From NCBI RefSeq assembly GCF_024171645.1, contig NZ_JALKAC010000001.1:682001-746000 (forward strand): DNA of 64,000 nt. The letters are read 5' to 3'. The position numbers and the translations under genes are program-made. This DNA is from Flavobacterium sp. HSC-32F16 (lineage in GTDB: Bacteria; Bacteroidota; Bacteroidia; Flavobacteriales; Flavobacteriaceae). The notes beneath the pieces are model-generated. The model was not told the DNA's origin. It worked only from the letters and a program-made list of their open reading frames with translations, and did no database searches. Within the stretch, counting starts at the first letter, position 1; the number at the start of each line of letters is the position of its first letter. This document shows, in pieces, positions 9,552 to 18,513 of this stretch.

Positions 9552-9571
9552 AATGACATGGGGTTAAATTA

Positions 9572-11053
9572 TTACTTTACTTCTTCAAAGTCTCCAGGTT
9601 TCCAGCTTCCGTTAAATGCGCCTCCTTCCGGACCATAAATTCGGAAATAAGCAAACCAGCCCACATTTGGAATCGTTTTAATCCATTGACCCTCTTTTCC
9701 GGCAGGAGCCTTTGGTCCAAAATATAAATCAATACTCTTACCTCCTATTTTATCTTTCAATTCAAATAAGGACCGCAAAGCAGCTTTGTTTTGATCTGTA
9801 TTCACCTGACTTCTGGTTTTGGCATCATAAATCGTAACTGACCAGAATAATTTGGCAGGAACTGGTGTAGGTATTGTTAATTTATACGTTTTACTTCCGT
9901 CGACGTATTTTCCTGTATTGTCTTTAAGTCCAAGCCAGTACAAAGATCCTGCGCCTTCTTTTCTCCTAAACATTGACGGTGAAGCGCCAATTGCCTGATA
10001 AAACCACGTTTCCCGGCCATCAAGATCTACATAGTCTGGTGTATTAAAATCGCCGTCTTCAAATCGGAGTGCCACCCATTGCCATTGGCGGTCTTTCCAA
10101 ACTACCCGATCCTCACGACGGTCTGCAAAGGATTGTACACGCATTTGTGCATTGGCTATTTTAGCCGCTTTTTCAAGTATTGATTTCATACGTGCATCCG
10201 GGCTGAATGATTTACCTTTCTTAATACCCAATACTGCCAGCTCCCCATAATAGTTTCTATATCCTTCAAAAACAGGTTCTCGCTGGATAACATCATTTAA
10301 ATTCTCCCAGTATTTTATGTTATTTTCCCAGCCAAGAGGTGTTGTATTTTGAGGTTTATTCGTAAGATCCAGCCAATCCGGTTCTTTCCAGGTTACGGGC
10401 TTATTTAACGGATATACTTTCACCGTTTTAATACGTGTTATAGCTGCATTTACATCTCCGCCTACTGGAAGCGAACGTATACCCACAGTTAAATTATTTG
10501 ATGAAGATTTCCAAACATGATAACCCGAAGCGGGAACTACGCCTTTATAATCAGGAGGTAAAAGCAGGTGTTTTCCTCCGCTGCCCGCATCCGGACCCGG
10601 AATTCCCATATCGGCAACCCAGCGTTGGTTTACATCCATGGCAACTACAATAAGAGGCCCTTTTGGAATATCTATAACCATAGGCTCGTCTGACAAATCA
10701 ATAGGAATTGGTCCGTAAGGCGTGTCTGAATTCAGGGTAAAACCAATTTGTCCCGGTTTTGTATCTAAAGTTCCAAATGATTTGTTTGGAGTAACTTTAA
10801 TACTGTCATTCCCTTTTACTAAACCTTCACCGGAAACCGTTGGATAGAAAAATTTATAAGCCTGTATTGCCCTTGTTAAATCAGCATCATCATAAGCTTT
10901 TTTAATAGTTGCTTCAGTTGGATAACCGCCTGTAAATTCATAATCCGAAGCTGCATCCGCAGAACTTGCAGTGTTTGTGGTAACTTCTGTTTCTTTTTTA
11001 CAGCCTGTTATAACTAAAAGTAAAAAACAGATATAAACTGATAACTTTTTCAT
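9572..11053 (-). CDS. DUF1254/DUF1214 lipoprotein
   Basis: This is a 493-residue lipoprotein; the lipobox is LLVITGC with Cys18. An N-terminal DUF1254 domain (about 60-210) contains the QIGFTLNSDTPYGPIPIDLS and VAMDVNQRWVADMGIPGP stretches. A C-terminal DUF1214 domain (about 370-490) contains PAKLFWSVTIYDAKTRS and a YFGPKAP strand with the final WFAYFRIYGPEGG. The biochemical role of this two-domain family is not established. As first gene of a tight operon with a secreted arylsulfatase, it may bind or process the same extracytoplasmic substrate. That link is inferred from position only. Confidence 0.85.
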   Translation of the reverse strand: MKKLSVYICFLLLVITGCKKETEVTTNTASSADAASDYEFTGGYPTEATIKKAYDDADLTRAIQAYKFFYPTVSGEGLVKGNDSIKVTPNKSFGTLDTKPGQIGFTLNSDTPYGPIPIDLSDEPMVIDIPKGPLIVVAMDVNQRWVADMGIPGPDAGSGGKHLLLPPDYKGVVPASGYHVWKSSSNNLTVGIRSLPVGGDVNAAITRIKTVKVYPLNKPVTWKEPDWLDLTNKPQNTTPLGWENNIKYWENLNDVIQREPVFEGYRNYYGELAVLGIKKGKSFSPDARMKSILEKAAKIANAQMRVQSFADRREDRVVWKDRQWQWVALRFEDGDFNTPDYVDLDGRETWFYQAIGASPSMFRRKEGAGSLYWLGLKDNTGKYVDGSKTYKLTIPTPVPAKLFWSVTIYDAKTRSQVNTDQNKAALRSLFELKDKIGGKSIDLYFGPKAPAGKEGQWIKTIPNVGWFAYFRIYGPEGGAFNGSWKPGDFEEVK

Positions 11054-11324
11054 GTAAATTGATTTAGAGGGTTAAACTTCAAAACAGTATCAAAGTTATT
11101 ACCACCTGTCAATTTTAAATTATTCTGAAACTTAAATTAGGTTTCATATTATAATTTGGAACAAAGTTTTACCTCAATGCCGTATCTTAAATCCTCTTTT
11201 CGTACCTTTTACTAACAGAAAATAATTATTGGCAAGGCAATAAATGCTATAATTACCTGTTTTTATAAACAAGAATGAATGTGTTCAATTGGCAGAACAC
11301 ATTTAAATAAATAAAAAATAAAGT

Positions 11325-11918
11325 ATGAAAAAAATATTGTTTTTAATTATAATCAGCGCTTCTCTTCAAGTGTATTCACAAGAAGAGATTAAAGGAAAAT
11401 ATAAACCGGTACAATCCAAAAATCCAGAAAATAAAGAAGTGGTTCCGCCGGCAGAAACTTCTCCCAATGCAGAACCGCCGGCTATTCCAAAAGATCCAAT
11501 TGTTTTGCAGATTAATCCCGAAGAACTTTTTAAAAACAACGTTCTGTATAAAAAAGAAGCCAATGTAGAAGGCATTTTTTACAGAAGAAACGAATATTTG
11601 GGAGGTTTTATAACAAAAGGTGCTGTTTCGACAGTTCGTTACCGGGATGCCGCTTTTGTTGACGGCGATAAAATTAGAGTGTATTTGAATGATAAGGTTA
11701 TTGAACCGGAGGTTTTATTAGATGGAGAATTTAAAGGTTTTAAAATAAACTTAGTAAAAGGAATTAATAAAATTGATTTTGAAGCTTTAAATGAAGGTTC
11801 TGCTTCGCCAAATACTGCCGAATTTCAGGTTTTTGATGATAAAGGAGCCGTAATAGAATCAAGCCAGTGGAATGTTGGTACGGGTTATAAGGCCGTTATC
11901 ATTTTATATAAAGAGTAA
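11325..11918 (+). CDS. Secreted protein of unknown function
   Basis: This 197-residue protein has a clear signal peptide (1-18, ending VYSQ), a Pro/Glu-rich linker (about 20-60) and a beta-rich domain (about 60-197). The domain includes YLGGFITKGAVSTVRYRD and an IRVYLNDKVIEPEVLLDGEF segment, which suggests an Ig-like sandwich. I do not recognise the family. It stands alone between the sulfatase operon and the zinc locus and is followed by its own terminator. Confidence 0.7.
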   Translation: MKKILFLIIISASLQVYSQEEIKGKYKPVQSKNPENKEVVPPAETSPNAEPPAIPKDPIVLQINPEELFKNNVLYKKEANVEGIFYRRNEYLGGFITKGAVSTVRYRDAAFVDGDKIRVYLNDKVIEPEVLLDGEFKGFKINLVKGINKIDFEALNEGSASPNTAEFQVFDDKGAVIESSQWNVGTGYKAVIILYKE

Positions 11919-11937
11919 ACTAAATTTTGACACTGCT

Positions 11938-11984
11938 GAAAAGCCTTAAAGATCCAATTAGAATTTGGGTTTTTAAGGCTTTTC
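11938..11984 (+). terminator. Hairpin terminator
   Basis: A 13-bp perfect inverted repeat (GAAAAGCCTTAAA and TTTAAGGCTTTTC) with a 21-nt loop begins 19 bp after the stop of the preceding secreted-protein gene. Confidence 0.65.
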
Positions 11985-12018
11985 TCATTTTATGCCAAAA
12001 GTTTTACTGAAACGTTGT

Positions 12019-12060
12019 TGCATTTACAAATAAGAATTTTATATTTGCAACTGTGTGGCA
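12019..12060 (+). promoter_or_regulatory. Promoter and probable metal-responsive operator of the zinc locus
   Basis: A TTG at 12018-12020 lies 19 nt ahead of a TATATTTG -7 box at 12040-12047, a good Bacteroidota promoter. TGCAAC-TGT-GTGGCA at 12046-12060 is an imperfect palindrome overlapping the end of the -7 box. The segments TGCATTT, AAATAAGA and TATATTTGCAAC recur with identical spacing at 57943-57975, ahead of a paralogous small protein. A repressor such as Zur bound here would block initiation. The identity of the repressor is inferred from the genes it would control. Confidence 0.6.
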
Positions 12061-12083
12061 TTAATCAGGCACAGTTTCATTGA

Positions 12084-12428
12084 ATGAAAAAGAAATTAAA
12101 ATTTATTAATCTTCTGCTCCCGCTGATAGTATTGTTTGCGATACTATTTCCGGCGATACATTCGTATGAACATATTCACAATCACAATTCAAACCATAAA
12201 AATACAGAGCTGCACCATACAGCTAAAACCGAATTTAAAATTCATAAGCATACTGAAGAATGTGCTATTTGTCATTTTAAATTCAGTCCTGTTACTCCTT
12301 TTGCTTTTGAAGCTTTTACTTTTTATAAAAACAACACTATCACTTCATTTGTTGTTTTTTATTCTAAATCGTATTCGAATTTCTTTAAAGGCGCGCTGTT
12401 TTCCCTTCGCGCTCCTCCGAGAATTTAA
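12084..12428 (+). CDS. Cys/His-rich small envelope protein, first gene of the zinc locus
   Basis: This 114-residue protein has a hydrophobic N-terminal segment (about 5-25) that could be a signal peptide or anchor. A His-rich stretch follows (HIHNHNSNHKN, then ELHHTAK), then HKHTEECAICHF, a Cys-x2-Cys-His metal-site-like motif, and a conserved tail FFKGALFSLRAPPRI. The protein at 58037-58387 has the same architecture and the same tail. The residues suggest Zn or Cu binding outside the cytoplasm, perhaps passing metal to the TonB receptor encoded downstream. Neither paralogue matches a family I can name. The shared promoter element supports regulation by metal supply. Confidence 0.65.
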   Translation: MKKKLKFINLLLPLIVLFAILFPAIHSYEHIHNHNSNHKNTELHHTAKTEFKIHKHTEECAICHFKFSPVTPFAFEAFTFYKNNTITSFVVFYSKSYSNFFKGALFSLRAPPRI

Positions 12429-12814
12429 GCAGAAAATCGTCATTTCTAAAAGGAAATGTTATGCATTTACTTTTTCTAAACTCTGTAATTATTGAGAAGC
12501 ATCTTGTAAATAGGTTTTAATCTAACGTATACTACTTTGTTTCTTATCAAGCTTACATTTTTTAAGGAGATATTTCAAAACTCGTAATTTCCTTATTCCG
12601 GTAAAACACGCACAATTCAATTGGATTGAGCCGTTTTTTTCACCGCTGTAATGACGCTTTCTTATCTAAAAAACAGGCTTTTATAACCTAATCCATTTCA
12701 GGTTATGTCTTTGAATTTTACTTAGTGCTTATGCCCCTGAGAAGGAATTGCTATGCCTTATCCTAAAATTTTGTACCAAAGCTGTTTTCGCCAAGTAATC
12801 CCAAAATAATCTAT
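12429..12814. other. 386-bp gap inside the zinc locus
   Basis: No convincing gene is seen. The only structure noted is an inverted repeat ATAACCT...AGGTTAT at 12683-12706. There is no T-tract terminator between the small protein and the first lipoprotein, so read-through from the 12040 promoter is possible. An internal promoter or an untranslated regulatory leader cannot be excluded. Confidence 0.4.
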
Positions 12815-13318
12815 ATGAAAAAAGTCAAAATCAAATGGAGCAGAATGAAAACCGCAACAAAAATTGCTGTTTTAGTTTTTAACTCTCTGGTATTTACCGC
12901 TTGCAGCAGTGATAATGAATCTGTTGATACTGAATATCCAACAATCGATATTTCGGCTTCAAATGCATTTCCTGTTCAATGCAGTCAAATTAATCGAGGG
13001 CAGAAAATCACCTTCCGCGCTGTATTTAACGACAATGCTGCATTAGGATCTTACAGTCTTGATATTCATCACAATTTTGATCATCATACGCATAGTACTG
13101 AAGTATCTGACTGCGAAACAGATCCGATTAAAAAACCTGTAAAACCAATGCTTTACATTAATTCAGTTACTATTCCGGAAGGTTTAAAAAGTTATGAAGC
13201 TGCACAGGAAATCACAATTCCAGAAGACATTGATCCGGGTGATTATCATTTTATGATTCGTTTGACTGATAAAGAAGGATGGCAGACAATAAAAGGTTTA
13301 AGTATTAAAATTTTATAA
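12815..13318 (+). CDS. DUF4625-type lipoprotein of the zinc locus
   Basis: This is a 167-residue lipoprotein with lipobox LVFTACSSD. The ATG at 12845 (Met11) would give a more usual signal peptide and is an alternative start. The mature part is a small beta-sandwich with FPVQCSQINRGQKITFRAVFND and a His-rich strand DIHHNFDHHTHS, and it ends in PGDYHFMIRLTDKEGW, as in DUF4625 lipoproteins. The His cluster could bind metal at the cell surface. It lies 9 bp before the TonB receptor, and a second DUF4625 lipoprotein follows that receptor. Confidence 0.7.
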   Translation: MKKVKIKWSRMKTATKIAVLVFNSLVFTACSSDNESVDTEYPTIDISASNAFPVQCSQINRGQKITFRAVFNDNAALGSYSLDIHHNFDHHTHSTEVSDCETDPIKKPVKPMLYINSVTIPEGLKSYEAAQEITIPEDIDPGDYHFMIRLTDKEGWQTIKGLSIKIL

Positions 13319-13327
13319 ACGGCTTTA

Positions 13328-15520
13328 ATGATTGAAAATAAATCAAATAGCGTATTGATTTTCCTGTTGTTTTGTCTTGCTTTCTTTTCAAAAGTTCATT
13401 CTCAGAATACCAATTCAGAGATAAAAGAACTGGAAGAAGTCGTAATTAAAGATCAATCTGAAAAACGTGTTAAAAAAGAAGAATCTCTGAATATTGAAAC
13501 TGTAAACAGCAGTTTTATTCAAAGAAATCTCGGCGGAAGCCTTATGCAATCCTTACAGCGAATTCCCGGAGTTAAAACTATTTCTATTGGTTCAGGCGGT
13601 TCTAAACCGTTGATTCGGGGACTCAGCTTTAATCAGGTAATTGTTGTCGAAAACGGCATTAAACACGAAGGCCAGCAATGGGGCGCAGATCATGGTCTGG
13701 AAATCGATCAATATGCTGTTAATAGAGTAGAAATCATAAAAGGGCCTTCGTCTTTTATTTATGGTTCTGATGCTATTGGCGGTGCTGTAAATATTAAACC
13801 TGTGCCTTTTCCTAAAAAAAATACTTTGGGGGGCGCTGTAGATTTTACCGCTAAAAGCAATAATGAACAAATTGGAAGCTCATTGAATTTATTTGGAAGA
13901 AATGAAAACTGGTTTTTTGATACCCGAATTACTTCGCAGGATTATGGCGATTACCGTGTTCCGGCCAATGTGGTTCAGGTTTACAATTATACTGTGCCTT
14001 TATACAAAAATCAATTGCGCAATACTGCAGGACGTGAACTGGATTTACATTTAAGCAGCGGATTTGTGGGAGAAAAATTCAAATCGGTTTTCTATATCAG
14101 TAACATTTATACCAAAAGCGGCTTTTTTGCCAATGCACACGGACTTGAACCTAGAAATGTAGATCTGGAACTTCACGATAAATCAAGTCGTGATATTTTG
14201 ATGCCTTTTCAGGAAGTGACACATACCAAAATAAGCAATACAACTTCGTTTAAACTTGCAAATCATGAATTGCAGACACAATTAGGATTTCAAAAGAATT
14301 TCCGCAGGGAATGGAGTCATTATGTAAACCACGGTTATATGCCGCCAATTTATCCTATTGATATGTATGCGCCTCATGATTTGGAAAGACAATATGATAA
14401 GGAAGTTTTTTCGGCTTCTGTAAAAGATGAATTTGTTATTGGAAAACATCAATTCACAATGGGCTTAAACGGCGAACAGCAGCAAAACGAAATCAACGGC
14501 TGGAGTTTTCTAATTCCCGCTTTTAATCAGTTCAATACCGGATTATTTGCTTATGATAAAATACAGCTGGATGATTTATGGATGCTTCACGGCGCTGTTA
14601 GAATAGATTATGGCCGAATTGAAATGAAACAATACACGGATTGGTTTGAAAGTGATGTTACCCAAAACGGGCAAACAACGCAGGAATATTTAAAAAGATC
14701 TGAAGATTTAACCAAAACATTCAAAAGTTTTACATGGTCTGCTGGAGTAAATTACAATCCCGGAAAAGTTTCATTTAAAGCCAATGCAGGAACGAGTTTT
14801 AGAATGCCTATTGCAAAAGAATTAGCCTCAAATGGTGTTAATTATCATTATTTCCGATTTGAAAAAGGAAACCCAAATCTAAATGCCGAGCGTTCGTATC
14901 AATTAGATCTTGGAATTGATTGGCAGGAAAATAAATGGTCAGTGCAATTGAGTCCGTTTTTTAATTATTTCCCCAATTTCATTTATCTAAATCCAACTTC
15001 ACAGCATGATATTTATTATGGTGCAGGAAATCAGGTTTTTGAATATCAGCAGAGTAAAGTTATGCGATACGGCGGCGAACTGCAGGTAAAATATCAGTTT
15101 CTGAAAAATTTGAGCAGCGAGATTTTGGCCGAATATCTTTATTCAGAACAATTATCGGGCAGTAAAAAAGGTTATACGCTTCCCTTCTCTCCTCCAGCTT
15201 CAATTTTATTTGGCATCAACTATAGTCCCGAAATCAAGAATTTAAAAGAAACTTATTTTTCGCTCGATTATCGTTTTACCGCACAGCAGAACCAGATTGT
15301 ACCACCGGAAAAGAAAACCGCAAGCAGTCAGGTTTTTAATCTGTCATTGGGAACAAAACTGCAAACCGCAAAACAGGATTTTATGGTGTCGCTTCAGGTT
15401 CAGAATCTGTTTAATACGCGATATCTGAATCATACCAGCTTTTACCGACTGATTGAACTTCCGGAAATGGGCAGAAATATTATTCTTTCTGTTAAAGTTC
15501 CTTTTTTAATACATCAATAA
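13328..15520 (+). CDS. TonB-dependent outer-membrane receptor, probable zinc importer
   Basis: This 730-residue receptor has a signal peptide (about 1-25, ending VHSQ), a TonB-box region (ELEEVVIKD), a plug domain (about 50-160) with LMQSLQRIPGVKTISIGSGG and VEIIKGPSSFIYGSDAIGGAVNI, and a 22-strand-type barrel ending in a hydrophobic strand. The plug contains HEGQQWGADHGLEID, a His/Asp-rich loop seen in receptors of the ZnuD-like group. There is no N-terminal carboxypeptidase-like domain. Its neighbours, His-rich lipoproteins and an AztD-like chaperone, favour zinc as substrate. Substrate remains inferred; other divalent metals are possible. Confidence 0.85.
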   Translation: MIENKSNSVLIFLLFCLAFFSKVHSQNTNSEIKELEEVVIKDQSEKRVKKEESLNIETVNSSFIQRNLGGSLMQSLQRIPGVKTISIGSGGSKPLIRGLSFNQVIVVENGIKHEGQQWGADHGLEIDQYAVNRVEIIKGPSSFIYGSDAIGGAVNIKPVPFPKKNTLGGAVDFTAKSNNEQIGSSLNLFGRNENWFFDTRITSQDYGDYRVPANVVQVYNYTVPLYKNQLRNTAGRELDLHLSSGFVGEKFKSVFYISNIYTKSGFFANAHGLEPRNVDLELHDKSSRDILMPFQEVTHTKISNTTSFKLANHELQTQLGFQKNFRREWSHYVNHGYMPPIYPIDMYAPHDLERQYDKEVFSASVKDEFVIGKHQFTMGLNGEQQQNEINGWSFLIPAFNQFNTGLFAYDKIQLDDLWMLHGAVRIDYGRIEMKQYTDWFESDVTQNGQTTQEYLKRSEDLTKTFKSFTWSAGVNYNPGKVSFKANAGTSFRMPIAKELASNGVNYHYFRFEKGNPNLNAERSYQLDLGIDWQENKWSVQLSPFFNYFPNFIYLNPTSQHDIYYGAGNQVFEYQQSKVMRYGGELQVKYQFLKNLSSEILAEYLYSEQLSGSKKGYTLPFSPPASILFGINYSPEIKNLKETYFSLDYRFTAQQNQIVPPEKKTASSQVFNLSLGTKLQTAKQDFMVSLQVQNLFNTRYLNHTSFYRLIELPEMGRNIILSVKVPFLIHQ

Positions 15521-15547
15521 AAAACAACAATTTAATATCCAAAACCC

Positions 15548-16450
15548 ATGAAAAAAGTAAAATTCTTTTTTTTATTTCTATTAACGGCTTCAGCCTTTAC
15601 CGCTTGTAACAGCGATGATGATAATGAAGTTTTAAAACCAACTGCCGAAAATATTGAAATTGGAACGGCTGATAACAAACAGGCTTTAATTGGTCGTGAT
15701 TTTCATTTTAATGCAGATGTTGTTGCTGGAAGCAAAATTGCAAACGTACAATTGAAAATACTTCCTAAAACTGGTGAAACGTATTCTAAAGACTGGAAAT
15801 TAGAATTTACCTGGCCGGAATATATCGGAACAAAAAATACCAATGTACACAAGCACTTTACTATTCCTGCAGATGCCGTAGAAGGCAAGTTTGATTTTGT
15901 ATTTATTGTAACTGACGAAAACGGATCTGCCCTTGAAATTAAAGAAACCATTACGATTACTGATCCTGCAAATATGCCTGTTGATCCTGTAATTGGCAGA
16001 GATATGCTTTCGCGAAACGATGAACTGATTTATTATATGGAAACCTGGGTTGAACCTCAGTTAATCTTCAAGAAAAATGATATACTAACGGCTCACGCAC
16101 AAATCAGCCAGATTATGGGCAACGGAATATTATATTCTGTTTTGATTAAAAAAAGCCTCAATTATCATCCTGAAAGCATTGACAATCTTGATCTTAAAAA
16201 AGTAATTATCATTTCAAAAGTAGAACATAAAGATCTTGGACCAGCTTCAAAAATTACAACGCTTCAAAAAATAAACGATGTATACGGCGGCGAAAGTATT
16301 GTTATTGGTGCTGATAAAGATAATGAAGCAAATACTGTAACTGGTGAAAAAGCTTGGGAATCTGGTCAATACAACTGGGTTGTCCTTTACAAAAATACTT
16401 CCTATAACATGAGTGTCTATAAATCGATGCCTGTAACGCTAAACTTTTAG
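15548..16450 (+). CDS. DUF4625-type lipoprotein, larger form
   Basis: This is a 300-residue lipoprotein (lipobox AFTACNSD). Residues about 30-140 repeat the fold of the 12815 lipoprotein: IGRDFHFNADVVAGSKIANVQLKI, then HKHFTIPADAVEGKFDFVFIVTDENG, a DUF4625-type pattern. A second domain (about 145-300) is not recognised. It lies 27 bp after the receptor and 43 bp before the AztD-like gene, in one transcription unit. A surface role in capturing metal for the receptor is inferred. Confidence 0.7.
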   Translation: MKKVKFFFLFLLTASAFTACNSDDDNEVLKPTAENIEIGTADNKQALIGRDFHFNADVVAGSKIANVQLKILPKTGETYSKDWKLEFTWPEYIGTKNTNVHKHFTIPADAVEGKFDFVFIVTDENGSALEIKETITITDPANMPVDPVIGRDMLSRNDELIYYMETWVEPQLIFKKNDILTAHAQISQIMGNGILYSVLIKKSLNYHPESIDNLDLKKVIIISKVEHKDLGPASKITTLQKINDVYGGESIVIGADKDNEANTVTGEKAWESGQYNWVVLYKNTSYNMSVYKSMPVTLNF

Positions 16451-16493
16451 TTTACTAAAAATATTTAAATATTAACCCTAAATACATTTAACA

Positions 16494-17705
16494 ATGACTA
16501 AAACTTATTTTAAACTGATTTTCTTGTTTGCTTTATCGCTTTTTGTCGTTTCCTGCAGCAACGATGACGACAATACTGTTGCTCCGGATGAGGCACTAAC
16601 GGAATTTAAATATTTGAGAATTTTACTTTCAGATGAAAAAACAACACAGCTTACGCTTGTAAATCCGGTTGATGCTACTTCAGCATTCTTTAATGCGAAG
16701 TTTGCGAAATCTTCGCTTTATACGACTGAATCCGGCAGATATGCAGGAATTGTTCACAGAGTGGATAATACGGTAGAAACTTTTGACAGCGGATTTGAAA
16801 GCCACGGCGATCATGTTGACGTTGACGGATTACCGAAATTTGGTGCTTTGATTGGACAATCGGCTCTTCCAACGCATTTTAAAAGTAAGATTGGTGAAAT
16901 CCTGACTTTTAATGACGGTGACGGAACTTTATCTGTTGCAAAAGAAAAGGATGTAAATACAGCCGGAGCACAATTTAAAATTATAAATGCCGGACTTTTG
17001 GCCCATCATGGTGCTATGGCTGCTTTTGGAAACGGAACGTATGCTATTACAGTAAAAGATAATTCGGTTACCGGAACACTTCCTGAAAAAGTAAAAATTA
17101 TCGACAATACGGGTAAAACTTTATTTGAGCCGACTCTTGTCACAAAGGGAATTCACGGAAATGCTTCTGACGGAACATATGCTGTTTTTGGTTCTGCAAG
17201 CGGTGTTTTGGTAGTAGAAAATAACGGTAAACAAAAACTGATTGCTTTTCCAGAAGATTTTGGAACGGCTTGGTTTGGTACTATTTTAGAAACCGATTAC
17301 AACGGAAAATTTGTAGGTTATACGGCTGCAAAAGGCGCTTATTTAATTGATGTAGTAAACGGAACGATAAAACCAATTATCCAAAACACAACTATTATGC
17401 AGTGTAAAGTAAGTTACAATCATAAAAAACTGGGAATCTTACTTCATTCAGGTGATTTTAAATTGTTTGATTTAAACAGTCTTCAAGCAGAAAAAGAAGG
17501 CAAAATTATTACTGAAACTGCCAGCGATGCAGTATTAAAACCACAAATACAGTTAACTGAGAAATTTGCGTATATAACATCTCCATCAACAGGAGAATTA
17601 TTACAATTGAGTTTCGAAAAGATGTCTATTGTAAATAAAATCAAAGTTTCTAATACACCGTATATGATCACAATTCTGGGGTTTGAAAATAGCGAAAGTC
17701 ACTAA
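16494..17705 (+). CDS. AztD-like zinc metallochaperone (beta-propeller lipoprotein)
   Basis: This is a 403-residue lipoprotein (lipobox FVVSCSND, Cys21) built of repeated beta-propeller blades. Features that recall AztD, the zinc chaperone of actinobacterial and proteobacterial ABC systems, are a blade with GRYAGIVHRVDNTVETFDSG followed by ESHGDHVDVDG, a LLAHHGAMAAFGNGTY blade and a GIHGNASDGTYAVFGSASGV blade, all with paired His residues at blade turns. AztD hands zinc to a periplasmic solute-binding protein. Here the partner may be the TonB receptor or the two lipoproteins. It is last in the operon and is followed by a terminator. Confidence 0.65.
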   Translation: MTKTYFKLIFLFALSLFVVSCSNDDDNTVAPDEALTEFKYLRILLSDEKTTQLTLVNPVDATSAFFNAKFAKSSLYTTESGRYAGIVHRVDNTVETFDSGFESHGDHVDVDGLPKFGALIGQSALPTHFKSKIGEILTFNDGDGTLSVAKEKDVNTAGAQFKIINAGLLAHHGAMAAFGNGTYAITVKDNSVTGTLPEKVKIIDNTGKTLFEPTLVTKGIHGNASDGTYAVFGSASGVLVVENNGKQKLIAFPEDFGTAWFGTILETDYNGKFVGYTAAKGAYLIDVVNGTIKPIIQNTTIMQCKVSYNHKKLGILLHSGDFKLFDLNSLQAEKEGKIITETASDAVLKPQIQLTEKFAYITSPSTGELLQLSFEKMSIVNKIKVSNTPYMITILGFENSESH

Positions 17706-17726
17706 ATATAAGACTTAAGCTATTGG

Positions 17727-17755
17727 AAAAGCGTGCTTTACTGCACGCTTTTTTT
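17727..17755 (+). terminator. Terminator of the zinc operon
   Basis: AAGCGTGC and GCACGCTT form an 8-bp stem around a 6-nt loop, followed by a run of seven T. Confidence 0.85.
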
Positions 17756-17793
17756 GTTTGTTATGGTCTTAGAAATAAAAAAATAAAAAAATA

Positions 17794-17825
17794 TTTGTTT
17801 TTATGACCAATCGGTCATATATTTG
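17794..17825 (+). promoter_or_regulatory. tetR promoter with embedded operator
   Basis: TTTG at 17794-17797 and TATATTTG at 17818-17825 are separated by 20 bp, a textbook Bacteroidota promoter. Between them lies ATGACCAATCGGTCAT (17803-17818), a palindrome with 6-bp arms. A near-identical palindrome precedes the next gene at 18451. The position between the -33 and -7 boxes fits autorepression by the TetR protein. Confidence 0.8.
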
Positions 17826-17845
17826 CAGTGTAAAATTTAGCTATC

Positions 17846-18433
17846 ATGGCAAAAGGTGAAGAAACCAGACAATTTATTATAGAAAAAGCAGCTCCCATTT
17901 TTAACACAAAAGGAATTGCAGCGACTTCTATGAGTGATATTATGGAGGCTACCAAATTGTCTAAAGGAAGCATGTACGTTCATTTTGAAAACAAAGAAGT
18001 TTTGGCCTGCGCAGCAGTTGATCATAACATGAAGATGTTAAGTAACAAACTTCAATCTGCTTTAGGGGAAAGCAAAACTGCCAGACAAGCCTTATTTTCA
18101 TACATTGATTTTTTTAGCAATCCTACTCACCCACCCGTTATCGGCGGCTGTCCATTGTTGAATTTCGGAACAGAAGCAGATGATACTAACCCAATTGTAA
18201 GAGAAAAAGTAAACAGCGCCATTAAGCAAGGTCAGCTATTATTGTCGGGAATTATAGAAAAAGGGATAACAGATAAAGAATTTAAGCCCAATTTTAACGC
18301 ATCAGAATTTGCAACTGCTATGTTTGCTATGTTAGAAGGCGGTCATTTAATGGCTAGAGTTTCAGGAAACAATGATAAAATGGAAATTGTATCAAAAACC
18401 CTTAAAAATTTAATTGAACAAAACAGCATCTAA
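17846..18433 (+). CDS. TetR/AcrR-family repressor
   Basis: This 195-residue protein has an N-terminal TetR helix-turn-helix (about 8-55) with GIAATSMSDIMEATKLSKGSMYVHF and NKEVLA. The C-terminal ligand-binding domain is of the YcdC/TetR_C type with a GGCPLLNFGTEADD segment (about 96-110). Operator palindromes sit in its own promoter and ahead of the SDR gene, so it probably controls both. The inducer is unknown; an aldehyde, ketone or other electrophile used by the SDR is plausible. Confidence 0.9.
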   Translation: MAKGEETRQFIIEKAAPIFNTKGIAATSMSDIMEATKLSKGSMYVHFENKEVLACAAVDHNMKMLSNKLQSALGESKTARQALFSYIDFFSNPTHPPVIGGCPLLNFGTEADDTNPIVREKVNSAIKQGQLLLSGIIEKGITDKEFKPNFNASEFATAMFAMLEGGHLMARVSGNNDKMEIVSKTLKNLIEQNSI

Positions 18434-18450
18434 TTTTTTTTACCAAAAAA

Positions 18451-18466
18451 ATGACCGATCAGTCAT
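18451..18466 (+). promoter_or_regulatory. Second TetR operator, upstream of the SDR gene
   Basis: ATGACCGATCAGTCAT differs from the operator at 17803-17818 at two positions and sits 47 bp before the SDR start. Confidence 0.75.
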
Positions 18467-18513
18467 TTTTAAAATAAACCATAAATAATAACATTAACAA
18501 CAATAAGAACACC

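Noticed and set aside
7182..9567. Several plus-strand frames of 60-95 codons inside the sulfatase gene
   Set aside because: They lie antisense to a full-length, motif-complete gene and look like codon-bias shadows.
12429..12814. Cobalamin or other riboswitch in the zinc-locus gap
   Set aside because: Only a weak 7-bp hairpin was found, with no recognisable aptamer core.
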